Positions 50,855 through 62,631 of a stretch of 64,000 bases of DNA are shown one piece after another. The translations under genes were made by a program, and so were the position numbers. Source of the stretch: Salinisphaera sp. LB1 (GTDB taxonomy: Bacteria; Pseudomonadota; Gammaproteobacteria; Nevskiales; Salinisphaeraceae); NCBI RefSeq assembly GCF_003177035.1, contig NZ_CP029488.1:3726501-3790500 (forward strand), read 5' to 3'. The notes beneath the pieces were generated by a model. It made no database searches. It was given only the letters and a program-made list of their open reading frames with translations, and was not told the origin of the DNA. Position 1 is the first letter of the stretch; the number at the start of each line of letters is the position of its first letter.

Positions 50855-52588
50855 ATGAGCAATATCAACATCATTCTGTTTTTCCTCGGCCTGATACTTT
50901 TCCTTAGCGTGCTCGCGAGTTCGCTGGCCCGGTTCGGCCCGCCCCTGCTATTGATTTTTCTGGTCTGCGGCATGCTCGCGGGCAGCGAAGGGATCGGACA
51001 TATTCAGTTCGACAGCGTCCCGCTGGCTTTCTTTATCGCCAATCTCGCGCTGGCGGTCATTCTGCTCGATGGCGGGCTGCGCACCTCGCTGGAAACCTTC
51101 CGCGTCGCCCTGCGGCCGGCGCTGTCGCTCGCCACGGTCGGGGTCCTGGTCTCCGCATCGCTGGCCGGGGCGTTCATTGCACTCGTGCTCCATGTCGACT
51201 GGCGCTACGGGCTGCTACTGGGCTCGATCGTGGCCAGCACGGACGCGGCCGCGGTCTTCTCGCAGCTGCGCAGCAGCGGCGTCACCCTCAACCAGCGGGT
51301 CAGCGCCACGCTCGAGATCGAGTCCGGCACCAACGATCCCATGGCTATCTTCCTGGTCACCTACCTGATGAGCGCCATCGGCCAGAGCAAGGGACTCGAT
51401 ATCACCAACGTCGGCGAGGAACTGGTCCGACAGTTCGGCATCGGCGCGATCGGCGGCGTTGCGCTCGGTTATGCGTTGTCGTGGCTGGCTTCGCGATTGC
51501 CCCTCGTCGAAGGGCTGTATGCCCTGCTCATCGCCTCGGGGGGCGTGATGGCCTTTACCGCTATCAATCAGCTGGGCGGCAGCGGCTTTCTTGGCATCTA
51601 CCTGCTCGGCGTGGTGGTCGGCAACCGGCGCAACGAAGCCACCGAACATGTCTTTCGGGTCATGGACGGCCTGGCCTGGCTGGCGCAGGCGGGCATGTTT
51701 CTGGTGCTCGGCCTGCTGGTGAACCCGAGCCAGCTGTGGGCCGACGCGGCCCCGGCATTCCTGATTGCCCTGTTTCTGATTTTCGTCGCCCGTCCGGCCG
51801 CCGTGTGGTTGAGTCTGCTGCCGTTTCATTTCCCCATCCGCGAACAGGGGTTCATTGCCTGGGTCGGATTGCGCGGTGCGGTTCCGATCGTGCTGTCGCT
51901 GTTTCCGCTGATGATCAATCTCGAGGGCGGACAGTTCCTGTTCGACCTGACCTTCGCCGTGGTCCTCGTGTCGCTGCTGATTCAAGGCACCTCGCTCGGC
52001 GCGATGGCTCGCTTGCTCAAGCTGCAGGTCCCCGAAGCGCCGCTGCCCACCGAAACCTTCGACCTGGAAGGCGAGCGTGACGATCAGTTCCAGATCATGG
52101 CGTTCCGAATCGAGGCGGATTCGACCCTGGCCAACACCGCGGGCGAGGCGTTGACGCGCTATGACCACCTGCGCGTGATCGCGGTCACGCGCGGTTCGCG
52201 ATTACGTTTCCCGCGCCGCGGTTTCGTCTACGCGGTGGGCGATAAACTCTATCTGCTGGCCGCCCGCAGCCATTGCAGCGACCTCGGGCGCCTGTTCCGC
52301 GGCGATACGGGCCACGACGGCGTGGCCCCGGGGCGGTTCTTCGGCCCCTTCACGCTGGCGGGCCGAGCGCCGAGCGGCGAGCTTGCGGATGTCTACGGCA
52401 TCCCGCTTTCAGAAGACGAGCGTCGAACCGATGTGGCCCACCTCATGCGCAAGCGCCTGCGACGCCGCCCCGTGGCGGGCGACATCGTGGAACTGGGGCC
52501 CCTGCGTCTGATCGTGCGCCGCCTGGATGCCGGGACCATCGATCAGGTCGGGCTTCAGCTGGCGCCGGATCCATCCCTTGAGCGATAG
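50855..52588 (+). CDS. nhaP2: K+(Na+)/H+ antiporter NhaP2 (CPA1 family)
   Basis: Cation/proton antiporter protecting against high K+ or Na+ and osmotic shifts. The start at 50855 (MSNINIILFFLGLILFLSVL) gives 577 residues, matching E. coli NhaP2 (578). Twelve or more hydrophobic segments lie in residues 5-400, with the ion-site motif STDAAAVFSQLRSSG and EIESGTNDPMAIF. The C-terminal part holds a TrkA-C/RCK-like domain (about 400-575). It fits the osmotic theme of this genome. Confidence 0.93.
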   Translation: MSNINIILFFLGLILFLSVLASSLARFGPPLLLIFLVCGMLAGSEGIGHIQFDSVPLAFFIANLALAVILLDGGLRTSLETFRVALRPALSLATVGVLVSASLAGAFIALVLHVDWRYGLLLGSIVASTDAAAVFSQLRSSGVTLNQRVSATLEIESGTNDPMAIFLVTYLMSAIGQSKGLDITNVGEELVRQFGIGAIGGVALGYALSWLASRLPLVEGLYALLIASGGVMAFTAINQLGGSGFLGIYLLGVVVGNRRNEATEHVFRVMDGLAWLAQAGMFLVLGLLVNPSQLWADAAPAFLIALFLIFVARPAAVWLSLLPFHFPIREQGFIAWVGLRGAVPIVLSLFPLMINLEGGQFLFDLTFAVVLVSLLIQGTSLGAMARLLKLQVPEAPLPTETFDLEGERDDQFQIMAFRIEADSTLANTAGEALTRYDHLRVIAVTRGSRLRFPRRGFVYAVGDKLYLLAARSHCSDLGRLFRGDTGHDGVAPGRFFGPFTLAGRAPSGELADVYGIPLSEDERRTDVAHLMRKRLRRRPVAGDIVELGPLRLIVRRLDAGTIDQVGLQLAPDPSLER

Positions 52589-52650
52589 GGTCTCGCCCCG
52601 ATCATGCCAGGGCTCGCGCCGCCATCACTCGGCACGAGATCCCGCCGGCC

Positions 52651-53124
52651 CTACGGCGCCATACGGGGACGATTGGCGCCGCCGAAGCTGTGGCCCTGGG
52701 CCAGACAATAGGCCAGCCACTTGTTGAGCAGCAGGTTGCGCGGCCACTGGCTGTCGAGCACCGCGTCGTCGATATCGGGCACACCCGCCAGCGAGGCATA
52801 GCGCGAACGCGCATCACAGTAGATGGCCTCGGCCAGCTGGGCGTCGCGATACAGGCGCAGCGTCAAATCCGGGTCGGCGCGCGCTGTGTCGCCGTCACCG
52901 AACCAGTAAGTCAGGTGGACCGTTGTCGTGTAACGGCAACGCTCGATGACACGCAGATGCAGTGTCGCGTCCTCGCCCACGGAGGTGGCGTGCTCGAACG
53001 GCAGATCGAGCTCCGGAGCAAGCCGTTCGAAACGCCGGTAATTGCTCTCGTAAAGCCCCATGAGGCCGGTGAAGCTCCGCGGGGTGGCCGCCGCGAGCCA
53101 GTGGTTGCGCTTTACTTTAACCAT
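52651..53124 (-). CDS. DUF1249 protein (YqiB-like)
   Basis: A 157-residue protein of the DUF1249 family, widespread in gammaproteobacteria and of unknown role. The conserved MGLYESNYRRFERLAPEL and the Asp/Tyr-rich core (LTLRLYRDAQLAEAIYC) plus NLLLNKWLAYCLAQGHSF near the end are present. It lies between nhaP2 (convergent) and ppsR on the same strand. Confidence 0.88.
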   Translation of the reverse strand: MVKVKRNHWLAAATPRSFTGLMGLYESNYRRFERLAPELDLPFEHATSVGEDATLHLRVIERCRYTTTVHLTYWFGDGDTARADPDLTLRLYRDAQLAEAIYCDARSRYASLAGVPDIDDAVLDSQWPRNLLLNKWLAYCLAQGHSFGGANRPRMAP

Positions 53125-53182
53125 TGCGCGACTATAAGGCAGACCACGGCCATTTCAACTGACGAATCACGACACCCGGGCA

Positions 53183-54019
53183 TCAGAACGACCGTCGCCG
53201 CAGGTGCTTGTCTTCCATGATGAGCGTCGCGATCTCCTCGATCGACTTGTTGGTGGTATCGGAAAAGGGAATGCCGTGGCGCTTGTACAGCTGCTCGGCC
53301 TGACGCAATTCGTAACTGACCTGGCCGACATCCGCATACCGACTGCCGCGTCGGCGCGCGCTGCGGATCTGGTGCAGGCGATCCGCCGAGATGCACAGGC
53401 CGTAGAGCTTGTCCTTGTGCGGCGCCAGCGCTGACGGCAATCGACGCCCTTCAAAGTCTTCCTCGGCGAGGGGATAGTTGGCCGCGTAGATGCCGTGCTG
53501 CATGGCAAGGTAGATGCACACCGGCGTCTTGCCGCAACGCGATGGCGCGACCAGGATCACATGGGCGTCGCCGTAACCCTGCTCGCCGACGCCGTCGTCG
53601 TGCGTCAGGGCGTAGTTCATGGCCTCGATGCGCGATTCGTAGACATCCTTGTCGGCGATGCCGTGCGCGCGCCCTTCCAGATGGCTCGACTTCGTCTCCA
53701 GCTCCGCCTCGAGCGGCGGCAGGAAGCTGTCGAACAGATCCATGAACAATACGTTGCCGCTGCGCAGTATGTGACGAACGCTGTCCGACACGGTCGTCGA
53801 GAACACGATCGGCTTGAGACCGGTCGTGCGCCCCATGTGCTCGATGTATTCGAGTGCGGTACGCGCTTTTTCATCGGAGTTGATGAACGGCAGCGTCGAC
53901 TGCTTGAACTGACTCTCGTCGAACTGCGTCAACAGCGTGGCGCCGAGCGTCTCGGCCGTGATGCCGGTTCGATCGGACAAAAAGAAAATGGAACGCAGCG
54001 GGGCATCGGTCGTACTCAT
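53183..54019 (-). CDS. ppsR: PEP synthase regulatory protein PpsR (DUF299)
   Basis: ADP-dependent kinase and phosphorylase that turns PEP synthase off and on. The start at 54019 (MSTTDAPLRSIFFLSDRTG) gives 278 residues, equal to E. coli PpsR. The P-loop APSRCGKTPVCIYLA is at about 160. It is divergent from ppsA, the normal arrangement. Confidence 0.95.
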   Translation of the reverse strand: MSTTDAPLRSIFFLSDRTGITAETLGATLLTQFDESQFKQSTLPFINSDEKARTALEYIEHMGRTTGLKPIVFSTTVSDSVRHILRSGNVLFMDLFDSFLPPLEAELETKSSHLEGRAHGIADKDVYESRIEAMNYALTHDDGVGEQGYGDAHVILVAPSRCGKTPVCIYLAMQHGIYAANYPLAEEDFEGRRLPSALAPHKDKLYGLCISADRLHQIRSARRRGSRYADVGQVSYELRQAEQLYKRHGIPFSDTTNKSIEEIATLIMEDKHLRRRSF

Positions 54020-54185
54020 GGTGTCATCGTGCCCGACGATCCGCGCGACCACCAGAGGCCATGCATCGGCCGGCACCGCAACCACCCGGCCCGGCACGGT
54101 CCCCGCCGGTTCATCCTGCGTGTAGAATGCGGCAGCCAAGATTTTTATAACGTGCTTGTGGATTGCACTTCGGAGGAGAGCGAGC

Positions 54186-56555
<2,370 letters not shown>

Positions 56556-56572
56556 CCGGAAACCGGAGCATC

Positions 56573-57388
56573 ATGGCCGCCAAGCTGGACCTGTTCGTCA
56601 AACCCGCAGCGCTGCACGCGGCGATGGACGACGCCGACGTGCAGATTGTTGCCGTGGATACGCCCGAGGATTTCGCCCGCGCGCATATCCCGGGCGCCCG
56701 GTTGATCACGATGGCCGATATCATGGCCCGCGACGGGGCCACCGGCGGCCTGGTTCCCGACGACGACACGCTGGCGCGAACGCTGTCGGCCGCCGGTCTG
56801 CGTGACGACGCGCATATCGTGGCCTACGATCGCGCCGGCGACGGCCAGGCCGCGCGTCTGCTCTACACGCTCGACGTGGCCGGCCACGACGCATTCAGCC
56901 TTCTGGACGGCGGCCTGGCCGCCTGGCAGGCGGCCTCGTTTGCGCTCGAGTCCGGCCCGCCTGCGGCCGGGGCCGGCGACTTCCGCATTGCACGCCGCAC
57001 GCAGGCCATCGCCGACCGGGCATGGATCCGCCAGCATCTCGATGCCGCCGACGTGCGTTTTCTCGATGTGCGCAGCGAAGCCGAGTTTGTCGGTGACGAT
57101 GTGCGCAGCGCCCGCGGCGGCCACATCCCCGGCGCGGTGAATCTCGACTGGAACCGGCTGAAGAACGAGCACGGGCAGCTCCGGGATCTGGACGAAATCC
57201 GTCGTATGCTCGCCGATCGCGATATCGACGCATCGAACGAGGTGACCACCTACTGCCAGACCCACGTGCGTTCGTCGTACGCCTATCTGGTGCTCAAGGC
57301 CCTCGGCTACGCGCGCGTGCGCGGCTATCCAGGCGCCTGGTCGGACTGGGGCAACGCGATGGACACGCCGGTGGACAGCGGCTCTTGA
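56573..57388 (+). CDS. sseA: Thiosulfate/3-mercaptopyruvate sulfurtransferase (two-domain rhodanese)
   Basis: Two rhodanese domains in 271 residues; the second carries the active loop YCQTHVRSSY with the catalytic Cys and the CxxxxR frame. The first domain is an inactive repeat. Activity on mercaptopyruvate versus thiosulfate cannot be decided. It is 17 bases after ppsA and overlaps the next gene's TTG start. Confidence 0.9.
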   Translation: MAAKLDLFVKPAALHAAMDDADVQIVAVDTPEDFARAHIPGARLITMADIMARDGATGGLVPDDDTLARTLSAAGLRDDAHIVAYDRAGDGQAARLLYTLDVAGHDAFSLLDGGLAAWQAASFALESGPPAAGAGDFRIARRTQAIADRAWIRQHLDAADVRFLDVRSEAEFVGDDVRSARGGHIPGAVNLDWNRLKNEHGQLRDLDEIRRMLADRDIDASNEVTTYCQTHVRSSYAYLVLKALGYARVRGYPGAWSDWGNAMDTPVDSGS

Positions 57389-58371
57389 GTGCATCGTTCG
57401 GACCGCCCCGCCCGGGCGCGAACTTCGACGGGCGACGCTTCTCCAACCCCTGGCACGATCACGGCCAGACCAGTCGCTTCGGCCTGTGGCGCTGGCTGTT
57501 GCGGCCGCGCGGCCCCGACTGGCCGCCGGCAGCGCCCGATGCGGCAAACACGGACACCCCGAAGATACCGCCGCGGCGCTCGCATGCGCCGCGCGTGACC
57601 TGGATCGGGCATGCCTGCGTGCTCATCCAGATCGATGGCCTGAATCTGATTACCGACCCGGTGTATGCCGCGCGCGTCGGCCCGCTACCGGGTATTGGCG
57701 TGCGTCGCCATACGCCGCCGGCCATCGACTGGCATTATCTGCCCCCGATCGATCTGGTGCTGATCAGCCATGCCCACTACGATCACCTGGACCGCGCCAC
57801 CATCACCGCCCTGGTTCGTCGGGATGATCCGGTGTTTGTCGCCGGCCTCGGCCTCGACGCCTGGTTTGCCCGCCGTGGCAGTCGCCGGATCGTGACGCTG
57901 GACTGGTGGCACAGCGCGCGACCGACCGCCGAGGATCTGGCGATCACCGCAGTACCGGCACAGCACTGGTCGCGCCGGGGGCTGTTCGACCGCAACCGTA
58001 GCCTGTGGGCGGGCTTCTGGATCGAGACGCCGGAACGACGCCTGTATTTCGCCGGCGATACCGGATACGGTCCGCATTTCCGCTGGATCCGCGAACGCCT
58101 GGGCACACCCGATCTGGCGTTGTTGCCGATCGGCGCCTACGAGCCGCGCGAGTTGATGCGCCGCCAACACATGAATCCGGACGATGCCGTGAAAGCCCAT
58201 CGCGATCTCGAGGCCCGACGCTCCGTGGGTATTCATTTTGCGACGTTCAAGCTCACCGACGAAGGGCGTGACCAACCGGCTCACGACCTGGCCGCGGCGC
58301 GACAGCGCCACGGCGTCCACGACGATGCCTTCGTCGCCCCACAATTCGGCCAGGTGTTCGAACTCGGCTGA
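57385..58371 (+). CDS. Metallo-beta-lactamase-fold hydrolase (NAPE-PLD-like)
   Basis: A 328-residue metal-dependent hydrolase with HAHYDHLD and later metal ligands (GDTGYG, GIHFATF), a fold close to N-acyl-phosphatidylethanolamine phospholipase D and RomA-like outer-membrane-associated enzymes. Substrate unknown. The start appears to be TTG at 57385, overlapping the sseA stop by four bases (57385-57388), so translation is probably coupled to sseA. Confidence 0.85.
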   Translation: MSASFGPPRPGANFDGRRFSNPWHDHGQTSRFGLWRWLLRPRGPDWPPAAPDAANTDTPKIPPRRSHAPRVTWIGHACVLIQIDGLNLITDPVYAARVGPLPGIGVRRHTPPAIDWHYLPPIDLVLISHAHYDHLDRATITALVRRDDPVFVAGLGLDAWFARRGSRRIVTLDWWHSARPTAEDLAITAVPAQHWSRRGLFDRNRSLWAGFWIETPERRLYFAGDTGYGPHFRWIRERLGTPDLALLPIGAYEPRELMRRQHMNPDDAVKAHRDLEARRSVGIHFATFKLTDEGRDQPAHDLAAARQRHGVHDDAFVAPQFGQVFELG

Positions 58372-58520
58372 GAACCGGTTCCGATGGGCGACGCGCGCGC
58401 CCGCTGGCCGCGCGTCACAAAACGCTTGCGCCACGCGCGCCGCTCCAGGGCCCGGCCCGTCGCTGTGCAAGCGTCTTGTTGATGATGTACCTCATGCAGC
58501 GGGCGGAGTAAGCCAGGGCA

Positions 58521-58556
58521 TTTGTCCGCCAATGCACGCGAGTCAGCGCAAATAAA
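58521..58556. repeat. Solo relic of the GxxExxY-flanking repeat
   Basis: TTTGTCCGCCAATGCACGCG then AGTCAGCGCAAATAAA, a diverged copy of the repeat at 34725. It lies alone in the 263-base gap before the EAL gene. Confidence 0.72.
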
Positions 58557-58634
58557 AAGCAGGATCAAGGCACTGCGGCTTCAGGTGCGCGAGCGATCGC
58601 GGGCTCAGTCTTTTTGTCCCAACCTTGCACTTCA

Positions 58635-60269
58635 TCAAGCGTGTCTCTGGTCCCAGTCCCCCAGCCATTGCTGGAACTTTTCCAGGGGCATGGGCCGCCC
58701 GATGTGAAAACCCTGGATGAGGTCGCAGCCCAGTTCGCGCAGGCGATCGAGCTGGCCGGCCGATTCCACGCCCTCGCCCACGGCCCGCAGGTTCAGGGCA
58801 TGCGCCAGTCCGATGGTGGCCGACACGATCGACAGATCCGTATCCGATTCCAGCATATCCTGGACGAAGGAGCGATCGATCTTGATCTCGGCGACCGGCA
58901 AGCGCTTGAGATACGACAGCTGCGAATAGCCCGTGCCGAAATCGTCGATCGAGACCTGTACGCCACGACCCGCCAACCGCGTCATGACCTCCAGCGTCCG
59001 GGTCTGGTCGGCCATGAGCGTATCCTCGGTCAGTTCGAGCGTCAGCGCCGCCCCGGGCAGCCCCTGGACGGCCAGCAACGCTTCCAGGGTATCGGCGAAA
59101 TCCGGTCGCAGAATCGAGCGTGCTGATACGTTGATCGAGATGCGCAGATTGCGACCGTCCCGGCGCAGCGCCCCGGCATACTCGACCGCGCGGCGTAACA
59201 CCCAGAGCGTGAGGTCGTTTATCAATCCGCTGCGTTCGGCGCGCGGGATGAAATCGCCCGGCATGATGAGACCGCGGCGCGGATGTTGCCATCGGACGAG
59301 CGCCTCCGCGCCGTAGACTTCGCACGTCGAAGCGTCCACAAGCGGCTGGAGATGAAGAACCAGCTCGTCTTTGTCAATCGCCCGGCGCAGTTCCGCGGAC
59401 AACGAGTGCATGGCCACCCCGTGCACCCTGCGCGTCGAACAGGCCATGCTGAAGTCACCGCCGCGCGATTTGACTTCATACATCGTCTGGCTGGCCGCGT
59501 CGATCAAACCATAGGCGTCGCTGGCATTATCGGGATAGTAGGCACCGCCCGCGCTCGCCGCGAGTTGCAGCAACATGCCGTCGAGCGGACACGGCGGAGT
59601 GACGGCAGCCCTGATTCGCTCGGCCACCTGCTCGAGTTCGCGCTGCGACGCCAGCGCCATGATCGCCACGCCGAACCGATCCGCGTCCAGCCGCCCGAGT
59701 GTCGAGGATTCCGGCACCGCCCGTTCCAGGCGACGGGCCATCGCGATGAGTACGCGGTCGCCGCTCGCCTGTCCGTAGTGTTCATTGATCTCGGAGAAGC
59801 CGTCCAGGTCGAGCACGATCACACCGACCCATGTCGCATTCAGATACGCCGACTCGATAGCCGCTTGAAGGCTGTCGACGAAGTGGCTGCGATTAATCAG
59901 CCCGGTGAGCGAATCGATGCGCTGTGAGCGCCGCGCCTCGGCCGCGAGTGCTGCATTGTCGCCGCGCAGGGTCTCGGTCTCGTCGAGCACCATGGCACTG
60001 GCTTCGGTCGACACCACCAGCCCCACATACTGGCCCCACAGCAGGAACACGAACGGCATGGCATCGAGTAACCACAACGTCGGATTGTTCAGCTGAGCGT
60101 TCCAAAGTTTGCCGATCGTGACTCCGCCCTCCTGTATGAAGGCATTGGCCACGGTGGCGACGAGGATGGCGATGACAGCGATCGCCAATCCATAGTAGGC
60201 CGTGCACGTAACCCGGCTACGCAAAACGCGCGACAGGCTCAACAGGCGCAGGTGACGGCTACCGTCCAA
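58635..60269 (-). CDS. Membrane-anchored GGDEF-EAL protein, probable c-di-GMP phosphodiesterase
   Basis: 544 residues with two transmembrane helices (about 22-44 and 65-85), a GGDEF domain (about 115-270) and an EAL domain (about 290-540). The GGDEF site reads GRLDADRF, so cyclase activity is unlikely. The EAL site is intact: YGAEALVRWQHP, NVSARSI, ELTEDTL, DDFGTGYSQLSYLK, KIDRSF and GEGVES. Start TTG at 60269 after GGGGGG. It acts in biofilm or motility control by family inference. Confidence 0.93.
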   Translation of the reverse strand: MDGSRHLRLLSLSRVLRSRVTCTAYYGLAIAVIAILVATVANAFIQEGGVTIGKLWNAQLNNPTLWLLDAMPFVFLLWGQYVGLVVSTEASAMVLDETETLRGDNAALAAEARRSQRIDSLTGLINRSHFVDSLQAAIESAYLNATWVGVIVLDLDGFSEINEHYGQASGDRVLIAMARRLERAVPESSTLGRLDADRFGVAIMALASQRELEQVAERIRAAVTPPCPLDGMLLQLAASAGGAYYPDNASDAYGLIDAASQTMYEVKSRGGDFSMACSTRRVHGVAMHSLSAELRRAIDKDELVLHLQPLVDASTCEVYGAEALVRWQHPRRGLIMPGDFIPRAERSGLINDLTLWVLRRAVEYAGALRRDGRNLRISINVSARSILRPDFADTLEALLAVQGLPGAALTLELTEDTLMADQTRTLEVMTRLAGRGVQVSIDDFGTGYSQLSYLKRLPVAEIKIDRSFVQDMLESDTDLSIVSATIGLAHALNLRAVGEGVESAGQLDRLRELGCDLIQGFHIGRPMPLEKFQQWLGDWDQRHA

Positions 60270-60365
60270 GAACCCCCCTTTGCCCGCAGCGACGACCCCC
60301 TGTCGCGTTCATCCTTTTTTACTGCGAGCTCAAAGATCTAGCTTGCAGGCAAGACTACCTAAACC

Positions 60366-61133
60366 CTAGCGCGAGGTACAGGCGCCCGTTGGAATGGCCG
60401 ATTCATTCAATGCCGCGACCAGGGCATCGAAGGCCGCGGCGGCCGGCGCCGGCCGACCGCGAACGCCGAATTCGATCCGGCGCCGGCCGTCGGCGGCGGG
60501 CAGGCAGGCCACACGCACCGCCGGATGCGCATCCATGACCGCCTGCATAAGATCGATCAGCGCGCTTTCGGGCGTATCGAAAACTTCGACCAGATATTCG
60601 ACATCGCGCTCGGCATCCTGCAGATGGCCGTAATGCGTATCGAGCACCCAGGCCACCATCGGCCATGCCATGCGCGGGAAACCGGGCACGAAATGATGAT
60701 CGCCCAGGCTAAAACCGGGCACCTGGTTGATCGGGTTCGGAATGACTTCGGACCCGGTCGGCCATTCGACCATGTGGATACGGTTCGGGTAGGCCTCGTT
60801 GCCGAACTTTGTCTCGAGTATGTCGCGCCCCGCCGCGTTGATTTCGAGCGCGCGACCGGCCGCACGCGCGGCGCACTGCCGGGTACGGTCGTCGGGCGTG
60901 GCGCCGATGCCGCCGAAGCTGAAAACAATATCGTCGGCGCCCATGGTCTCGGCTAGCGTACGCTCGAGAAGCGTCGCGTCGTCGCCCACCATGCGCGCCC
61001 AGGCCAGTTCGAGCCCTCGCTCATGCAGCATCTCGACGACGGCCGGCATGTGCTTATCCTGGCGCTTGCCCGAGAGCAACTCGTCACCGATCAGAATAAT
61101 GCCGATATGAGGGTTATCCGCGCCCGTCGTCAT
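60366..61133 (-). CDS. MoCF/CinA-like molybdopterin-binding domain protein
   Basis: 255 residues with the MoaB/Mog/CinA fold: IGIILIGDELLSGKRQDKH and the FSFGGIGATPDDRTR loop. There is no CinA C-terminal amidohydrolase, so this is the stand-alone YfaY/eukaryote-FAD-synthase-like class. The role is unclear in this class. It lies between the EAL gene and grxD, same strand, with 126 empty bases before grxD. Confidence 0.82.
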   Translation of the reverse strand: MTTGADNPHIGIILIGDELLSGKRQDKHMPAVVEMLHERGLELAWARMVGDDATLLERTLAETMGADDIVFSFGGIGATPDDRTRQCAARAAGRALEINAAGRDILETKFGNEAYPNRIHMVEWPTGSEVIPNPINQVPGFSLGDHHFVPGFPRMAWPMVAWVLDTHYGHLQDAERDVEYLVEVFDTPESALIDLMQAVMDAHPAVRVACLPAADGRRRIEFGVRGRPAPAAAAFDALVAALNESAIPTGACTSR

Positions 61134-61259
61134 GAACCGTCCTCGTCGTGAGCGGCGTCAACGGCTCATCAGCCCAACCGAGCGCCCGCCCTGTGCACAC
61201 GAAATCGCCGCCGCCGATTCGGGCTTCAAAGCCCGGGCGGCGGCGTGGAATGCCGCGGG

Positions 61260-61601
61260 TCAACCGCCGGCTGATTCCTGAGTCGCGGCTTTTTCCAGCA
61301 TCGGCTTGAGTTCGCCGGACTGGAACAGGTCCATCACGATATCCGAACCGCCGACCAGTTCGCCGTTGACGAACAACTGCGGGATCGTCGGCCAGTTCGA
61401 GTACACCTTAACGCCCTGGCGATAGATCTGTTCGTCGTCGAATACGTTGACGGCCTTGAACGGCACGCCGCAGGCCTTGATTGCCTCGGCGCTGCGCGCC
61501 GAGAAGCCACATTGCGGAAAGTCCGGCGTACCCTTCATGTAAAGCACGATCGGATTACCCTCGACTTCCTGCTTGATGACTTCCATAGCTTTCGCGCTCA
61601 T
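61260..61601 (-). CDS. grxD: Monothiol glutaredoxin Grx4
   Basis: Iron-sulfur cluster carrier with the single-Cys active site CGFS (FPQCGFSARSAEAIKACG). The 113 residues also carry the glutathione-binding WPTIPQLFVNGELVGGSDI. Its start ATG at 61601 is 35 bases after a TATAAT-type -10 (61637-61642). It is divergent from sodA. Confidence 0.96.
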   Translation of the reverse strand: MSAKAMEVIKQEVEGNPIVLYMKGTPDFPQCGFSARSAEAIKACGVPFKAVNVFDDEQIYRQGVKVYSNWPTIPQLFVNGELVGGSDIVMDLFQSGELKPMLEKAATQESAGG

Positions 61602-61790
61602 TGGCCCTACCTCGATGTGGGGTTAGATGTGAATCCATTATAACTGGGGTGTAAACGGCTTCCGATCAAGACCGTGCGACCCCGATCCGCGGTGCGCGGC
61701 ACGCGCCGCACCGGCGGCGCAACCGATACCGAGCCTGCCGCCCGATCGCCCGCGTGGTCGGCGTGTGCGCGCACAGGGCGCGTGCCGCCT

Positions 61791-61818
61791 TTGAAATACA
61801 AGGCGTAATCCTTATATA
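61791..61818 (+). promoter_or_regulatory. sodA promoter with palindrome
   Basis: TTGAAA (61791-61796), 16 bases, TATATA (61813-61818). The -10 sits in a perfect palindrome CCTTATATAAGG (61810-61821) that may bind a repressor. An AAGGA ribosome site precedes the sodA ATG. Confidence 0.68.
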
Positions 61819-61860
61819 AGGGAGTGACGTTGATTCATTCATGACAACAAGGACACCGTC

Positions 61861-62469
61861 ATGGCATTTGAACTGCCCGATCTGCCCTACGATTACGATG
61901 CGCTCGAGCCCTACATCGACGGGCGCACCATGGAGATCCATCACGACAAGCACCACAATGCTTATCTGACAAAGTTCCAGAAGGCCATCGAAGGCACGCC
62001 GCTGGCGGACCAGGATCTGGACACGATCCTGGCCAACGCGGGCCAGCACGGTGCCGCCGTACGCAACCAGGGCGGTGGTTATCTCAACCACATCATCTTC
62101 TGGGAAACGATGTCGCCCAATGGCGGTGGCAAGCCGACCGGCAAACTGGCCGAGGCGATCGACAAGAGCTTCGGTTCGTTCGACGACTTCAAGGAGAAGT
62201 TCACCGGCGAAGCGACAGGACTGTTTGGTTCCGGCTTCGTGTGGCTGGTCCCGGCTGGCGGCGATCAGCTCAAGATCGTGCCGACGCCCAACCAGGACAA
62301 CCCGATCATGGACGTGGTTGCGGAATCCGGTAAGCCAATCATGGGTCTGGACGTGTGGGAGCATGCCTTCTACCTGAAGTACCAGAACCGCAAGCCGGAG
62401 TACGTGGAAGCCTGGTGGAACGTCGTCGACTGGGACGGCATCGCCAAGAAGTTCGAGGCGGCCAGCTAA
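61861..62469 (+). CDS. sodA: Superoxide dismutase, Mn/Fe (SodA-like)
   Basis: Dismutes superoxide. The 202 residues have the metal ligands His26, His81-region ([16 protein letters not shown]) and DVWEHAFY. The Gly-Gly before NH and the Gln in the NQDNP motif are features of the Mn or cambialistic class; Fe-type enzymes put Gln in the first segment. It could still be iron-loaded in vivo. Clean own promoter and terminator indicate a monocistron. Confidence 0.92.
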   Translation: MAFELPDLPYDYDALEPYIDGRTMEIHHDKHHNAYLTKFQKAIEGTPLADQDLDTILANAGQHGAAVRNQGGGYLNHIIFWETMSPNGGGKPTGKLAEAIDKSFGSFDDFKEKFTGEATGLFGSGFVWLVPAGGDQLKIVPTPNQDNPIMDVVAESGKPIMGLDVWEHAFYLKYQNRKPEYVEAWWNVVDWDGIAKKFEAAS

Positions 62470-62498
62470 GCACGCTTGGCGCCAAGCTCGATCCGGGG

Positions 62499-62527
62499 CC
62501 CCGTCGCGTTGCGGCGGGGTCTTTTTT
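62499..62527 (+). terminator. sodA terminator
   Basis: CCCCGTCGC/GCGGCGGGG stem, GTT loop, then TCTTTTTT. Confidence 0.9.
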
Positions 62528-62631
62528 ATTGGAGGATTGCGCACCTGCCCACCGAAAGTATCAGGGCGCGCGCGCACGTGCAGCGTGCATGATGCTTTGG
62601 CTTTCCATTCATCCACGATCCCCATTCATTC

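Noticed and set aside
61861-62469. Iron-only SodB
   Set aside because: Gly-Gly before the NH ligand segment and Gln in NQDNP point to the Mn or cambialistic class rather than typical SodB.
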